DNA of 64,000 nucleotides from an uncultured Alphaproteobacteria bacterium (GTDB lineage: Bacteria; Pseudomonadota; Alphaproteobacteria; HIMB59; GCA-002718135), in the NCBI GenBank assembly GCA_902521315.1, contig CABYRH010000001.1:186001-250000 (forward strand), in the 5' to 3' direction. The notes beneath the pieces were generated by a model. That model saw only the letters and a program-made list of their open reading frames with translations. It did not search any database and was not told the origin of the DNA. Below are positions 1 to 7,987 of the stretch, piece by piece (the stretch's first letter is position 1; each line of letters starts with the position of its first letter). A program made the position numbers and the translations under genes.

Positions 1-449
1 GTAAATTGTTCAGAATTTTTATCTAATAAAACTCTAAAATAAACATGAGTATCTCTACTTATTTCAAAATTTTTTATATCTTCAACTTCAGCTTTAATTA
101 AAATAATTTTATTTGATTCGTTATTAATTTTAATGTCAATATTAGAACTTATTTCACTCCAAGAATTTTGAAACATTTCTTGAAGGTCTTTTTTGTTTAA
201 AATTCTAAATTTATCATAAATTTCACTTAGTGATGAAGAGTCTGTATTAGAAACAGTAGATGCATCAATATTAGATAATATCAATTCAGCGTTTAATCTT
301 ATTTTGAAATTCAAATAACTTTCATCATACGTAAAATCTGCAATAGATGGCTTTATTTCATGACTAATAGAAGATGTTGAAAATAAATTTAAAATACAGA
401 CTAGAATTAAAAATAGATATAACTTTATAATTTTTATATAAGAAAACAT
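1..449 (-). CDS. HupE/UreJ-like membrane protein, N-terminal part (cut by window edge)
   Basis: The minus strand is open from an ATG at 449 to the window edge, giving about 149 residues. It begins with a basic, hydrophobic signal peptide of about 29 residues, followed by a mature start SHEIKPSIADF. That start, and the following extracytoplasmic segment with an LNAEL motif, resemble the N-terminal domain of large HupE/UreJ family proteins, in which a conserved His-Glu follows the signal peptide and transmembrane helices come later. The helices would lie outside this window, so the family call cannot be confirmed here. The start codon overlaps that of the divergent DUF4198 gene, so any promoter must lie inside that gene. 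The HupE/UreJ family is associated with nickel or cobalt uptake; the substrate here is unknown. Confidence 0.55.
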   Translation of the reverse strand, partial: MFSYIKIIKLYLFLILVCILNLFSTSSISHEIKPSIADFTYDESYLNFKIRLNAELILSNIDASTVSNTDSSSLSEIYDKFRILNKKDLQEMFQNSWSEISSNIDIKINNESNKIILIKAEVEDIKNFEISRDTHVYFRVLLDKNSEQF

Positions 450-1263
450 GATGAAATTTACTTTAAATAGATTAATATTTATTATTATCTTAACTTCAAT
501 AACAAAAATCTCTTTATGTCATGAATTTTGGATTGATCCAAAAAATTATCACTTATCAAATAATGAAAAAGCTGTGGCGAATATCTTTATAGGAGAAAAT
601 TTTGAAGGATCACCAATACCATTTACAAAAGAATATTTTAAAATATCATTCTTGCATGCTGAAGATAATAAATTAAAAATTAAAGGTAGATTAGGTGATA
701 TTCCCGCTCTTAATATTAAAAAAGCGTTCAAAGGATTAAATGTAATACAAGTTGAATCAGTTACTAAATATGTTGAGTATGAAAAATTAGTAAAATTTGA
801 AATTTTCACAAGAGAGAAAGGGTATCCAAATTTAGCTCAAAAACATAGAGAAAATAACTACCCAGAAAATTTTTTTGAAAGTTATAAAAGATATGCAAAG
901 TCATTAATTAGTGTAGAAAATTTTAACGGTAGAGATATCGATACAAATATGGAATTTGAATTAATTTTTTTAGACAATCCTCTTAAAAATTTAAATGAAA
1001 ATAAAAGAATTCTATTAGAGTATAAAAATAAAATACTAGCTGATCATAAGGTTTCTGTTATGAGTTTAAATAATGGTTATTTTAGAAAAGAATATGTTAG
1101 AACAAACGAGGGTGGATATTTTGATTACCTCTTTAAAAAAAATACAAAATATTTAATTGAAAGTGTTGTTATAATTGAAGGTAGTAATAAGAAAAAAGAT
1201 AATTATGCTAAGTGGCATTCTTTGTGGACTTCATATACTTTAAAAACACCAAATGAAAATTAA
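448..1263 (+). CDS. DUF4198-like secreted protein
   Basis: A 271-residue protein with a signal peptide of about 24 residues, followed by a mature start HEFWID. An exposed His-Glu-Phe-Trp right after the signal peptide is typical of DUF4198 proteins, periplasmic beta-rich proteins often found beside cobalt or nickel transport genes. The rest is probably a beta-sandwich with no catalytic motif that I recognise. Two adjacent ATG codons (448 and 451) are both possible starts; using 448 makes it overlap the divergent HupE/UreJ-like gene by two bases. It overlaps the following sulfotransferase gene by 11 bp, so the two are probably co-transcribed. A metal-related role is inferred from family and neighbour only. 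Confidence 0.6.
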   Translation: MMKFTLNRLIFIIILTSITKISLCHEFWIDPKNYHLSNNEKAVANIFIGENFEGSPIPFTKEYFKISFLHAEDNKLKIKGRLGDIPALNIKKAFKGLNVIQVESVTKYVEYEKLVKFEIFTREKGYPNLAQKHRENNYPENFFESYKRYAKSLISVENFNGRDIDTNMEFELIFLDNPLKNLNENKRILLEYKNKILADHKVSVMSLNNGYFRKEYVRTNEGGYFDYLFKKNTKYLIESVVIIEGSNKKKDNYAKWHSLWTSYTLKTPNEN

Positions 1264-2113
1264 TTTTAAGTTAGTTCCAAGTTATAATCTAAAGAGAGCA
1301 ATATTGCAAAATAAAGCAATTTATTTTATGCATATACCTAAATGTGGAGGAACAACAATAGATCATATATTTGTTAAACTTTCATCAATATTAAAAACTT
1401 ATGATTTCTATAGACATAAATACAAAATAAGAAATTATTGTGAAAAGTTAAAACCATTTGTTTTAGAGGAGCAAAAAAAACTTTTTATCTCTGGTCATTT
1501 AAATTATAATTTTTGTTCAAAAATAGAAAACTGCTTCAAAAGCACTATTGTAAGAGAGCCATCTGAAAGAATTGTATCTGATTATAAATTCTTCATACAT
1601 AAAACTAAGAAAAATCCATCAGAATATTTATTTGAAAATTATATAAAAAATGAAATTTCAAAATTTAGAGATAATTTAGTCACTAGACAATTTTCAGGCT
1701 TGTATAATAAAGAAAGATCAATAAAATTTAATGATTTGGATATCGCAATTAAAAATATTAATTATTTTGATTTGATTAATACATTTGAAAATTGGGATAA
1801 TTTTTTATCAGATATACTTAGTTATTTCAAACTCCCTTCAATTCTTTATTCACGTTTTCAACAACATAATTATAGTTTTAATTACATGCCAGATAAAAAA
1901 AGTCTCAACTTAATTTATAAACATTATGAGTATGATTTTGAACTTTATAAAAGAATTAATCAAAAAATAAAACAGCAATCTAATGTTATGAATAATGTTT
2001 ATAATGATAAAATATGTATTGTTTCACCATACATTAAAACAGAAAATAAATTGTATAGTAAAAATGAAGTTTCTAGTTTATTTAATAAAAATGAAACAAA
2101 TTATTTTTTATAG
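1253..2113 (+). CDS. Sulfotransferase family protein
   Basis: A 286-residue protein with the two PAPS-binding signatures of the sulfotransferase family. The 5'-phosphosulfate loop is HIPKCGGTT at residues 27-35, and the 3'-phosphate loop is REPSERIVSDY at residues 101-111. These resemble the heparan-sulfate-type (Sulfotransfer_2) branch, whose members transfer sulfate from PAPS to sugars of glycans or glycolipids. No signal peptide or membrane segment is evident, so it is probably cytoplasmic and may act on a surface-polysaccharide precursor; the acceptor cannot be told. It overlaps the DUF4198 gene by 11 bp. The last 45 residues are polar, outside the catalytic core, and may be specific to this lineage. 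Confidence 0.75.
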   Translation: MKINFKLVPSYNLKRAILQNKAIYFMHIPKCGGTTIDHIFVKLSSILKTYDFYRHKYKIRNYCEKLKPFVLEEQKKLFISGHLNYNFCSKIENCFKSTIVREPSERIVSDYKFFIHKTKKNPSEYLFENYIKNEISKFRDNLVTRQFSGLYNKERSIKFNDLDIAIKNINYFDLINTFENWDNFLSDILSYFKLPSILYSRFQQHNYSFNYMPDKKSLNLIYKHYEYDFELYKRINQKIKQQSNVMNNVYNDKICIVSPYIKTENKLYSKNEVSSLFNKNETNYFL

Positions 2114-2166
2114 AAAAATATCATTTAAAATAATAAAAATATTTTTATTAATAAATTATATAATTC

Positions 2167-2511
2167 ATGCCAAATAATAATCTTTTAAAAGACTTTTTTG
2201 AAGGAAAAGTGAAACTCTGGAAATCCTATTGGTTAGTTGGTGAACTACTAAATGGTATTGTTTTACTAATTATATTTAATCTTGAAATTTATTTTTTTAA
2301 TACAGATAGCTCTGTTTCCCAAATACCATTTTTAGATTTTAGTAATCTTGCGCTAATCTCAAAAATTTTTATTTTTATTTGGACAATATTTATTTCTATT
2401 GGAATTTGGAGAGCAGCAGAAAATTACAAAGGAAGTATTATTTGGGTAGTTTTAACATTTATAATTGTTGCTTATAGATGCTATTCTTTACGTTTAATTT
2501 TTTTTATTTAA
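2167..2511 (+). CDS. Small membrane protein of unknown function
   Basis: A 114-residue protein with about three hydrophobic helices (roughly residues 23-43, 60-80 and 90-110). Aromatic and charged residues separate them, including a [12 protein letters not shown] segment between helices two and three. Similar small proteins with a G-x-W-x-(S/A)-A-x-x-Y pattern occur in many proteobacteria without known function, and I do not recognise a named family. It starts 53 bp after the sulfotransferase gene and is probably read with it. Its last 18 bp overlap the end of gatB on the other strand. Coding status is supported by the ordered hydrophobic pattern and the clean ATG start. Confidence 0.6.
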   Translation: MPNNNLLKDFFEGKVKLWKSYWLVGELLNGIVLLIIFNLEIYFFNTDSSVSQIPFLDFSNLALISKIFIFIWTIFISIGIWRAAENYKGSIIWVVLTFIIVAYRCYSLRLIFFI

Positions 2512-3969
2512 TTTTTGTTTTAAAATATCATTTAACATTTTTGGATTAGCTTTTCCTTTAGTTAATTTCATAGCTTGGCCAACAAAGAAACCTAATAACT
2601 TATCTTTACCTGCTAGATACTGTTCGACCATTTTTGGATTTTCTGCAATTACCTCATCAATAACTTTTGCAATTTCACCCTGATCTGTAACTTGTTGCAA
2701 ACCCTTTTCATCTACGATTTGTCTAGCTGTTTTTTCTGAAGAAAACATATCTTCCAATACATCTTTTGCAATTTTGCCAGAAATTTCATTTGTAGAAATT
2801 AACTTTATAAGTTGTCCTAAGTTTTCAGGTGATACTGGAGAGTTATTTAAATCTTGATTATTTTTGTTTAATAATGAAAACAATTCAGACGTAATCCAAT
2901 TTACAACTATTTTTGCATGATTTTTTAATTCTGGATCTGAATTAATTGTTTCATTAAAATAATCAGATGTTTGTTTCTCTGCAGTTAATACTGAGGCGTC
3001 ATAATTAGACAACTTATAAGTCTCAATAAATTTATTCTTAAGCTCATCTGGAAGCTCTGGTATTGATGATTTAATTTTTCCTATTTCTTCTTTAGAAATT
3101 TCTAGTGGTAATAAATCCGGATCAGGAAAGTATCTATAGTCATGAGCTTCTTCTTTATTTCTCATGGGTCTAGTTTTGCCAGTAGATGTATTAAAAAGCA
3201 TTGTGTTTTGTTCAATAGAACCGCCAGACTCTAATATTTCTATTTGTCTTTTTGCTTCATAATTAATAGCCTGCTTTATAAACTTTATAGAGTTTAAGTT
3301 TTTAATTTCACATCGAGTTCCATATTCATCTCCAGGTTTTCTTACTGAAATATTTACATCTGCTCTTAAAGAGCCCTCTTGCATATTTCCATCACATGTA
3401 TCTAAATACATTAAAATTGATCTGATTTTGGATATATACATTCCAGCTTCATCAGGTGTTCTAATGTCTGGCTCACTAACAATTTCCATTAAAGCAACAC
3501 CAGATCTATTAAGATCTACATATGTTTTTGAGGGATTTTGATCGTGTAAACTTTTACCAGCATCTTGTTCTAAATGTAATCTTACAATTCTAATATCTTT
3601 CGATGTTCCATCTTTAAAATCAATTGTAACTTTTCCTTCTCCAACAATTGGATATTTGTACTGACTAATTTGATATCCTTGTGGTAGATCAGCATAAAAG
3701 TAATTTTTTCTATCAAAGACAGAATAATTATTAATTTTAGCATTCAAACCGACGCCAGTTTTTACTGCCTGCTCCACGCAATACTTATTAATAACAGGCA
3801 ACATTCCTGGCATAGCAGCATCGACTAAAGATACTTGACTATTTGGTGATGAGCCAAATTTTGTTGATGATGAAGAAAATAATTTAGAATTTGATTTTAC
3901 TTGAGCATGTATTTCGAGACCGATTACCATCTCCCAATCATGCTTTTCACCTTTTATTAAATTATTCAT
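2494..3969 (-). CDS. gatB: Asp-tRNA(Asn)/Glu-tRNA(Gln) amidotransferase subunit B
   Basis: A 491-residue protein matching GatB in length and content. The N-terminal [12 protein letters not shown] begins the catalytic GatB/GatE domain. The [10 protein letters not shown] and [13 protein letters not shown] segments and the [17 protein letters not shown] segment are highly conserved. The C-terminal 150 residues form the helical GatB/YqeY tail that holds tRNA. GatB activates the misacylated tRNA with ATP and receives ammonia through the channel from GatA. Its presence implies that Gln-tRNA and/or Asn-tRNA are made indirectly in this organism. It overlaps gatA by 8 bp, which suggests translational coupling. 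Its stop end overlaps the convergent small membrane gene by 18 bp. Confidence 0.97.
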   Translation of the reverse strand: MNNLIKGEKHDWEMVIGLEIHAQVKSNSKLFSSSSTKFGSSPNSQVSLVDAAMPGMLPVINKYCVEQAVKTGVGLNAKINNYSVFDRKNYFYADLPQGYQISQYKYPIVGEGKVTIDFKDGTSKDIRIVRLHLEQDAGKSLHDQNPSKTYVDLNRSGVALMEIVSEPDIRTPDEAGMYISKIRSILMYLDTCDGNMQEGSLRADVNISVRKPGDEYGTRCEIKNLNSIKFIKQAINYEAKRQIEILESGGSIEQNTMLFNTSTGKTRPMRNKEEAHDYRYFPDPDLLPLEISKEEIGKIKSSIPELPDELKNKFIETYKLSNYDASVLTAEKQTSDYFNETINSDPELKNHAKIVVNWITSELFSLLNKNNQDLNNSPVSPENLGQLIKLISTNEISGKIAKDVLEDMFSSEKTARQIVDEKGLQQVTDQGEIAKVIDEVIAENPKMVEQYLAGKDKLLGFFVGQAMKLTKGKANPKMLNDILKQKLNKKN

Positions 3970-5386
3970 ATGATCTTTCTAGAGATACAGCGGCATTAAA
4001 AACTTGTTGTTCATCAAAGTGTTTTCCTAATATTTGAATACCTAGTGGTAAATTATTTTGATCTTTCCCAAAGGGAATGGAAATACCTGGTAGGCCAGCT
4101 AAAGAAGCAGGAACCGTAAACACATCATTTAAATACATTTTGATAGGATCATTTTGTTTTTCATTTAAGGGAAATGCAGCACTTGGTGCAGTAGGAGTAA
4201 CTATAAAATCACATTCTTTAAAAGCTTTATTAAAATCATCAGCAATTAATTTTCTTACTTTTTGTGCCTTAAGATAATATGCATCATAATAGCCTGCAGA
4301 TAATACGTATGTTCCTATTAATATTCTTCTTTTTACTTCTCTTCCAAAACCTTGAGCTCTTGTATTTTCATACATTTCATCAAGAGAATCAATTTCATCA
4401 GATCTAAAACCATATTTTACTCCATCATAACGAGCTAAATTTGAGGAAGCTTCAGCAGGAGCAATAATATAATAAGTAGGAAGTGCATATTTAGTATGAG
4501 GAAGTGAAATATTTTTAATTTTAACACCTTTTTTTTCTAAAACCTTGATAGCATCTTCCCATATCTGACTTATTTCCATTGGTGTACCATCAATAGAATA
4601 CTCTTTTGGTATACCAACAGTTTTCCCATTTAGATCATCATCTAAATCTTCAAAATAATTTGGAATATCTACTTTAGCACTTGTACTATCTCTTTGATCA
4701 AACCCAGCGATGGATTGTAATAATATTGATGCATCTTCAACATTATGAGAAAAAATTCCTGCTTGATCCAAACTAGATGCAAAGGCAGCTATACCCCATC
4801 GGGAACATAAACCATATGTTGGTTTGATACCCACAACACCACAAAAGCTAGCTGGTTGTCTTATTGATCCACCTGTATCTGTTCCAGTTGCCCCTAAACA
4901 TAAATCTGCTGCAACTGCTGCTGCGGAACCACCAGATGATCCACCAGGAGCTAAAGGCTCATTTTCTTGTGATAGGGGGTTAATTGTATTTCCAAAAAAA
5001 CTTGTATTAGTAGCTGAGCCCATAGCAAACTCATCTAGATTTGTTTTACCAACAAAAATAGATCCTTCATCTAATAATTTTTGAGTAACAAATGATTCAT
5101 AAGTTGGATTAAAATTTTCTAAAATCTTTGAAGCTGCAGTTGTAGGCATACTTTTAGTACAAAATAGATCCTTGATTGCAATCGGAATACCTTTTAATTT
5201 TTTTGCTGAATTATCTTTCTCTAAGTTATCTATCTGCTTTAAAACATTCTCTTCACTAAAATGAATAAAAACATTTAAGTTTTCATTTTCCTTAATTCTT
5301 TTTAAATAATCCTGATTTAATTCTCTTATTGATATTTTTTTTGTATCGAGATCTTTTAACGTTTGTTTCAAAGATGATTTAGACAT
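3962..5386 (-). CDS. gatA: Asp-tRNA(Asn)/Glu-tRNA(Gln) amidotransferase subunit A
   Basis: A 474-residue amidase-signature protein. The Ser-cisSer-Lys triad is visible: Lys72 in IPIAIKDLF, cis-Ser150 in APGGSSGGS, and the nucleophile Ser174 in DTGGSIRQP. GatA hydrolyses glutamine and passes ammonia to GatB for transamidation of Glu-tRNA(Gln) or Asp-tRNA(Asn). It is slightly shorter than the roughly 485-495 residues usual for the family but complete at both ends. It lies between gatC and gatB: its ATG shares one base with the gatC stop codon (TAATG arrangement), and its end overlaps gatB by 8 bp, so the three are one tightly coupled operon. Confidence 0.97.
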   Translation of the reverse strand: MSKSSLKQTLKDLDTKKISIRELNQDYLKRIKENENLNVFIHFSEENVLKQIDNLEKDNSAKKLKGIPIAIKDLFCTKSMPTTAASKILENFNPTYESFVTQKLLDEGSIFVGKTNLDEFAMGSATNTSFFGNTINPLSQENEPLAPGGSSGGSAAAVAADLCLGATGTDTGGSIRQPASFCGVVGIKPTYGLCSRWGIAAFASSLDQAGIFSHNVEDASILLQSIAGFDQRDSTSAKVDIPNYFEDLDDDLNGKTVGIPKEYSIDGTPMEISQIWEDAIKVLEKKGVKIKNISLPHTKYALPTYYIIAPAEASSNLARYDGVKYGFRSDEIDSLDEMYENTRAQGFGREVKRRILIGTYVLSAGYYDAYYLKAQKVRKLIADDFNKAFKECDFIVTPTAPSAAFPLNEKQNDPIKMYLNDVFTVPASLAGLPGISIPFGKDQNNLPLGIQILGKHFDEQQVFNAAVSLERSYE

Positions 5387-5673
5387 TATTCTACCACCTT
5401 TGGTACTACAAAAAAACCTTCGAGTTTATCAGGAGCATTTTCAAGAATTTCCTCACTAGAATTCGTATCTTTTGATACATCTTCTCTTTTTGGTAAGATT
5501 GATGATGATATATTACTTAACGGTTCTACATTTTCAGTATTTACTTCATTTAATTGCTCAACCCAATCTAAAATTGAATTGAGATCCTTAATATAATCTT
5601 CAGATTCTTTATCATCTAACTTTATTCTAGATAGACGAGCAATTTTATTTATTGTATTTTTATCAATCTTCAA
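5386..5673 (-). CDS. gatC: Asp-tRNA(Asn)/Glu-tRNA(Gln) amidotransferase subunit C
   Basis: A 95-residue protein of the usual GatC size. It starts with the helical segment IDKNTINKIARLSRI, followed by an acidic patch, the WVEQLNEVNTENVEPL motif and a C-terminal FFVVPKVVE tail; these are diagnostic of GatC. It wraps around GatA and GatB and stabilises the complex. It is the first gene of the gatCAB operon and is divergent from ruvX, with only about 17 bp between the two preferred start codons. The promoter for at least one of the two must therefore overlap coding sequence. Confidence 0.95.
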   Translation of the reverse strand: MKIDKNTINKIARLSRIKLDDKESEDYIKDLNSILDWVEQLNEVNTENVEPLSNISSSILPKREDVSKDTNSSEEILENAPDKLEGFFVVPKVVE

Positions 5674-5690
5674 TTTATGAGCTCCATTAT

Positions 5691-6149
5691 ATGAATGATC
5701 AAAATAATTTAATCGATGGCCTTAATACATCACAAATACTTGTAGGTCTAGACCTAGGAACTAAAACGATTGGTGTTGCAGTAAGCGATAGATCAAAAAT
5801 AATCGCTACACCTCTTTCAATTATCCAAAGAAAAGGAACTAATAAAGATTTAATTATCATGAAAGATATTTTGAAAGAGTATGAAATTGGTGGATTTATT
5901 CTTGGTTTGCCGATTAGCCTGGATAATAGTGAAAACAAACAAAGCCAATTAGTAAGAGATTTTAATATTAATCTTCAAACCTTTTTTAAGAAACCTACAG
6001 CTCTTTGGGATGAAAGATTTTCATCAGATATAATCTTTAAAGAAATGAGAAAAGCTGATCTAAGTAAAACAAAGATAAAAAGTAAACTTGATCAGCAGTC
6101 AGCTGCTTATATCTTACAAGGATATTTAGATAGATATAGAAATAATTAA
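5691..6149 (+). CDS. ruvX: Putative pre-16S rRNA nuclease, YqgF/RuvX family
   Basis: An RNase H-fold protein with the family's N-terminal ILVGLDLGTKTIGVAVSD motif carrying the first catalytic Asp, a central FILGLPISLDN segment, WDERFSS, and a C-terminal DQQSAAYILQGYLD with the last catalytic acidic residue. In E. coli YqgF trims the 5' end of 16S rRNA; older annotation as a Holliday-junction resolvase is less well supported. I chose the ATG at 5691 (152 residues) rather than an in-frame ATG at 5652, because the upstream one lies inside gatC and adds residues not typical of the family. It precedes pyrB in the same direction, as in many alphaproteobacteria. Confidence 0.88.
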   Translation: MNDQNNLIDGLNTSQILVGLDLGTKTIGVAVSDRSKIIATPLSIIQRKGTNKDLIIMKDILKEYEIGGFILGLPISLDNSENKQSQLVRDFNINLQTFFKKPTALWDERFSSDIIFKEMRKADLSKTKIKSKLDQQSAAYILQGYLDRYRNN

Positions 6150-6157
6150 TAAATTAG

Positions 6158-6187
6158 TTTACACATATTGACACATTATTAACACAT
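6158..6187 (+). repeat. Three helically phased ACACAT direct repeats before pyrB
   Basis: The 38-bp gap between ruvX and pyrB holds ACACAT at 6161-6166, 6171-6176 and 6182-6187, with start-to-start spacing of 10 and 11 bp, about one DNA turn. The last repeat abuts the pyrB ATG. Direct repeats phased like this look like an iteron or arm-type protein-binding site. A TTGACA hexamer (6168-6173) overlaps the array, but no matching -10 lies at proper distance before the start codon. The array may be a leftover of the integrase locus that seems to have donated the pyrB N-terminus, or a regulatory site. Six-base repeats can also arise by chance in AT-rich DNA. Confidence 0.45.
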
Positions 6188-7333
6188 ATGAAATCAAAAA
6201 TTCTTAAATCAGGACATATTAAATTATATAAAAGAGAAAATTCAAGATATTGGCAAATGAAAATAAAAATGCCAAAAATAAAAGCAATTAGATCATCTAC
6301 AGGTTCAAAAATTCTTAAAGATGCAGAAAAAATAGCGTTAAAATATTATTCATCATTTTCATCACAAACAAATATCAAATTAAAAAGAAAAAAAAATATT
6401 TTTAAAAAAATTCATTTAGTAGAAACAGCAGACTTAACTAAAAAAGAAATTGAGCACATCTTAGATGAATCCAAAAAATACATATCTTTCAATAGAAAGA
6501 AAATTAAAAGAATTAATATTCTAGAAGGCAGAACAATATTTAATCTTTTTTTTGAAGACTCAACAAGAACAAGAACAAGTTTTGAAGTTGCCGCTAAAAG
6601 GCTAGGAGCAGATCTTATTAATGTAGTTGTAAAAGATAGTTCTATAAATAAAGGTGAAACCTTACTCGATACAATGACTACTATTAATTCTATGAATCCT
6701 GATGTTTTAATCGTAAGACATCCAGAGGAAGGAATTAGTAAAAAAATTTCTGAATCAGTTGATGCATCTGTGATCAATGCTGGTGATGGAAGTCATGAGC
6801 ATCCCACACAAGCATTATTAGATGCACTTACTATAAAAAATAAATTTGAAAATTTTGCAAAATTAAAAATTGCTATTTGCGGGGATATTTTACATAGCCG
6901 TGTTGCTCGATCAAACATAATCATACTATCAAAGTTAGGTGCAAAAATAAATGTTATTGGACCTAAAGAATGGTTACCAAAAAGTTTAAATAAACTACCT
7001 GTGAACGTTTATACAGAAATGAAAAAAGGATTACAGAATTGTGATATTGTTATGATGCTACGTATTCAAAAAGAAAGAATAGTTGGAAAAATAATGCCAA
7101 ATCAAAAGACTTATTTTAAAAAGTATGGTTTAGATTACAATAAACTTAAATATGCAAAAAAAAATGCTTTTGTTATGCATCCAGGTCCAATGAACCGTGG
7201 TGTAGAAATAGACTCCAAACTTGCCGATGACGTCACGAGGAGCTTAATACAAGAACAGGTCGCTATGGGTGTTGCAGTAAGAATGGCATGCTTAGACTTA
7301 ATTATTAAAAACAGAGATGACTTTAGTAAGTAG
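6188..7333 (+). CDS. pyrB: Aspartate carbamoyltransferase with recombinase-like N-terminal extension
   Basis: The catalytic subunit of aspartate transcarbamylase, which makes carbamoyl-aspartate in pyrimidine synthesis. Motifs are STRTRT at residues 125-130 (carbamoyl-phosphate binding), HPTQALLD from 205, and HPGPMNRG at 331-338. The catalytic part spans about residues 73-381, the normal family length. Residues 1-58 are extra and contain HIKLYKRENSRYWQMKIK and IRSSTGSKILKDAEKIA, very like the arm DNA-binding N-terminus of tyrosine recombinases. No ATG, GTG or TTG occurs in frame between residue 29 and the catalytic domain, so the extension appears to be translated unless a rare start such as ATT is used. 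It overlaps plsY by 17 bp. The pyrC gene often found next to it is absent. Confidence 0.93.
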   Translation: MKSKILKSGHIKLYKRENSRYWQMKIKMPKIKAIRSSTGSKILKDAEKIALKYYSSFSSQTNIKLKRKKNIFKKIHLVETADLTKKEIEHILDESKKYISFNRKKIKRINILEGRTIFNLFFEDSTRTRTSFEVAAKRLGADLINVVVKDSSINKGETLLDTMTTINSMNPDVLIVRHPEEGISKKISESVDASVINAGDGSHEHPTQALLDALTIKNKFENFAKLKIAICGDILHSRVARSNIIILSKLGAKINVIGPKEWLPKSLNKLPVNVYTEMKKGLQNCDIVMMLRIQKERIVGKIMPNQKTYFKKYGLDYNKLKYAKKNAFVMHPGPMNRGVEIDSKLADDVTRSLIQEQVAMGVAVRMACLDLIIKNRDDFSK

Positions 7334-7922
7334 TTTATCATTAATCATATTGTTTTATGTAATAGGATCATTACCCTTTGCATTGATTTTTACAAAATTA
7401 TTTGGCTTGGGAGATATTAGAAAGGTTGGTTCTGGAAATGTAGGTGCAACAAATGTTTTAAGAACAGGAAATAAATTTGTAGCATTCATTGTTCTTTGTT
7501 TTGATATTTTTAAAGGCTTTCTTCCGTTCCTCATTTTACAAATGTATTTTCAAGATATTTCTTTATTGAATAAAATACTTCTCTGTCACTTTAACATATT
7601 AGGTCACATCTATCCTGTCTGGTTGAAATTTAAAGGTGGAAAAGGAGTGGCAACATATATTGGTTTTTTATTTGGTTTTAATCCTTATATTGGAATATTA
7701 TTTTTATTAGTATGGCTCGTAACTGCTTTTGTAAGTAAATACTCTTCTCTTGGATCTTTAATTGGAATTTTAGTAGCTCCAGCTTATTATATTTTTATTA
7801 ATTTTAATTTTTATATTCTAATTTTCTTTATTTATTTAACTTTAATTATTTATCTTAAACACACAGAAAACATTAAAAGACTCATAAACAAAACTGAAAG
7901 TAAAATTAAATTATCCAAGTAA
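7317..7922 (+). CDS. plsY: Glycerol-3-phosphate acyltransferase PlsY
   Basis: A 201-residue integral membrane enzyme with about five to six hydrophobic helices. It transfers the acyl group from acyl-phosphate to glycerol-3-phosphate, the first committed step of phospholipid synthesis. Family signatures are GSGNVGATNVLR (residues 38-49) and FKGGKGVAT (105-113). It overlaps the end of pyrB by 17 bp and is read with it. The order pyrB-(pyrC)-plsY-(dprA)-topA is common in alphaproteobacteria, but pyrC and dprA are missing here. PlsX, which supplies acyl-phosphate, is not in the window. Confidence 0.95.
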   Translation: MTLVSSLSLIILFYVIGSLPFALIFTKLFGLGDIRKVGSGNVGATNVLRTGNKFVAFIVLCFDIFKGFLPFLILQMYFQDISLLNKILLCHFNILGHIYPVWLKFKGGKGVATYIGFLFGFNPYIGILFLLVWLVTAFVSKYSSLGSLIGILVAPAYYIFINFNFYILIFFIYLTLIIYLKHTENIKRLINKTESKIKLSK

Positions 7923-7987
7923 AAATATACTTTTTTTTAAAATTTCTTGACGAATTATCTTTAAACTGAAATTTGGGGCCAAAATTT

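Noticed and set aside
1995-2177. 60-residue open frame overlapping the sulfotransferase end
   Set aside because: It is almost wholly inside the sulfotransferase gene in another frame, is Lys/Ile rich as expected for AT-rich shadow frames, and runs past the next gene's start.
4824-5084. Antisense open frame of 86 residues opposite gatA
   Set aside because: It is a shadow of the conserved gatA glycine/serine-rich region; no ribosome binding site or family resemblance.
5652-5690. Upstream ATG for ruvX
   Set aside because: It lies within the gatC coding start and adds 13 residues not expected for YqgF; the ATG at 5691 is adequate.
6168-6196. TTGACA at 6168-6173 as a pyrB promoter -35
   Set aside because: At 16-18 bp spacing the -10 would fall after the pyrB ATG and reads AAATCA-like, so it cannot drive the full pyrB frame from this start.
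7947-7975. TTGACG at 7947-7952 as a topA promoter
   Set aside because: No -10-like hexamer lies at standard spacing; TAAACT is only 9 bp away and AATTTG is a poor match.
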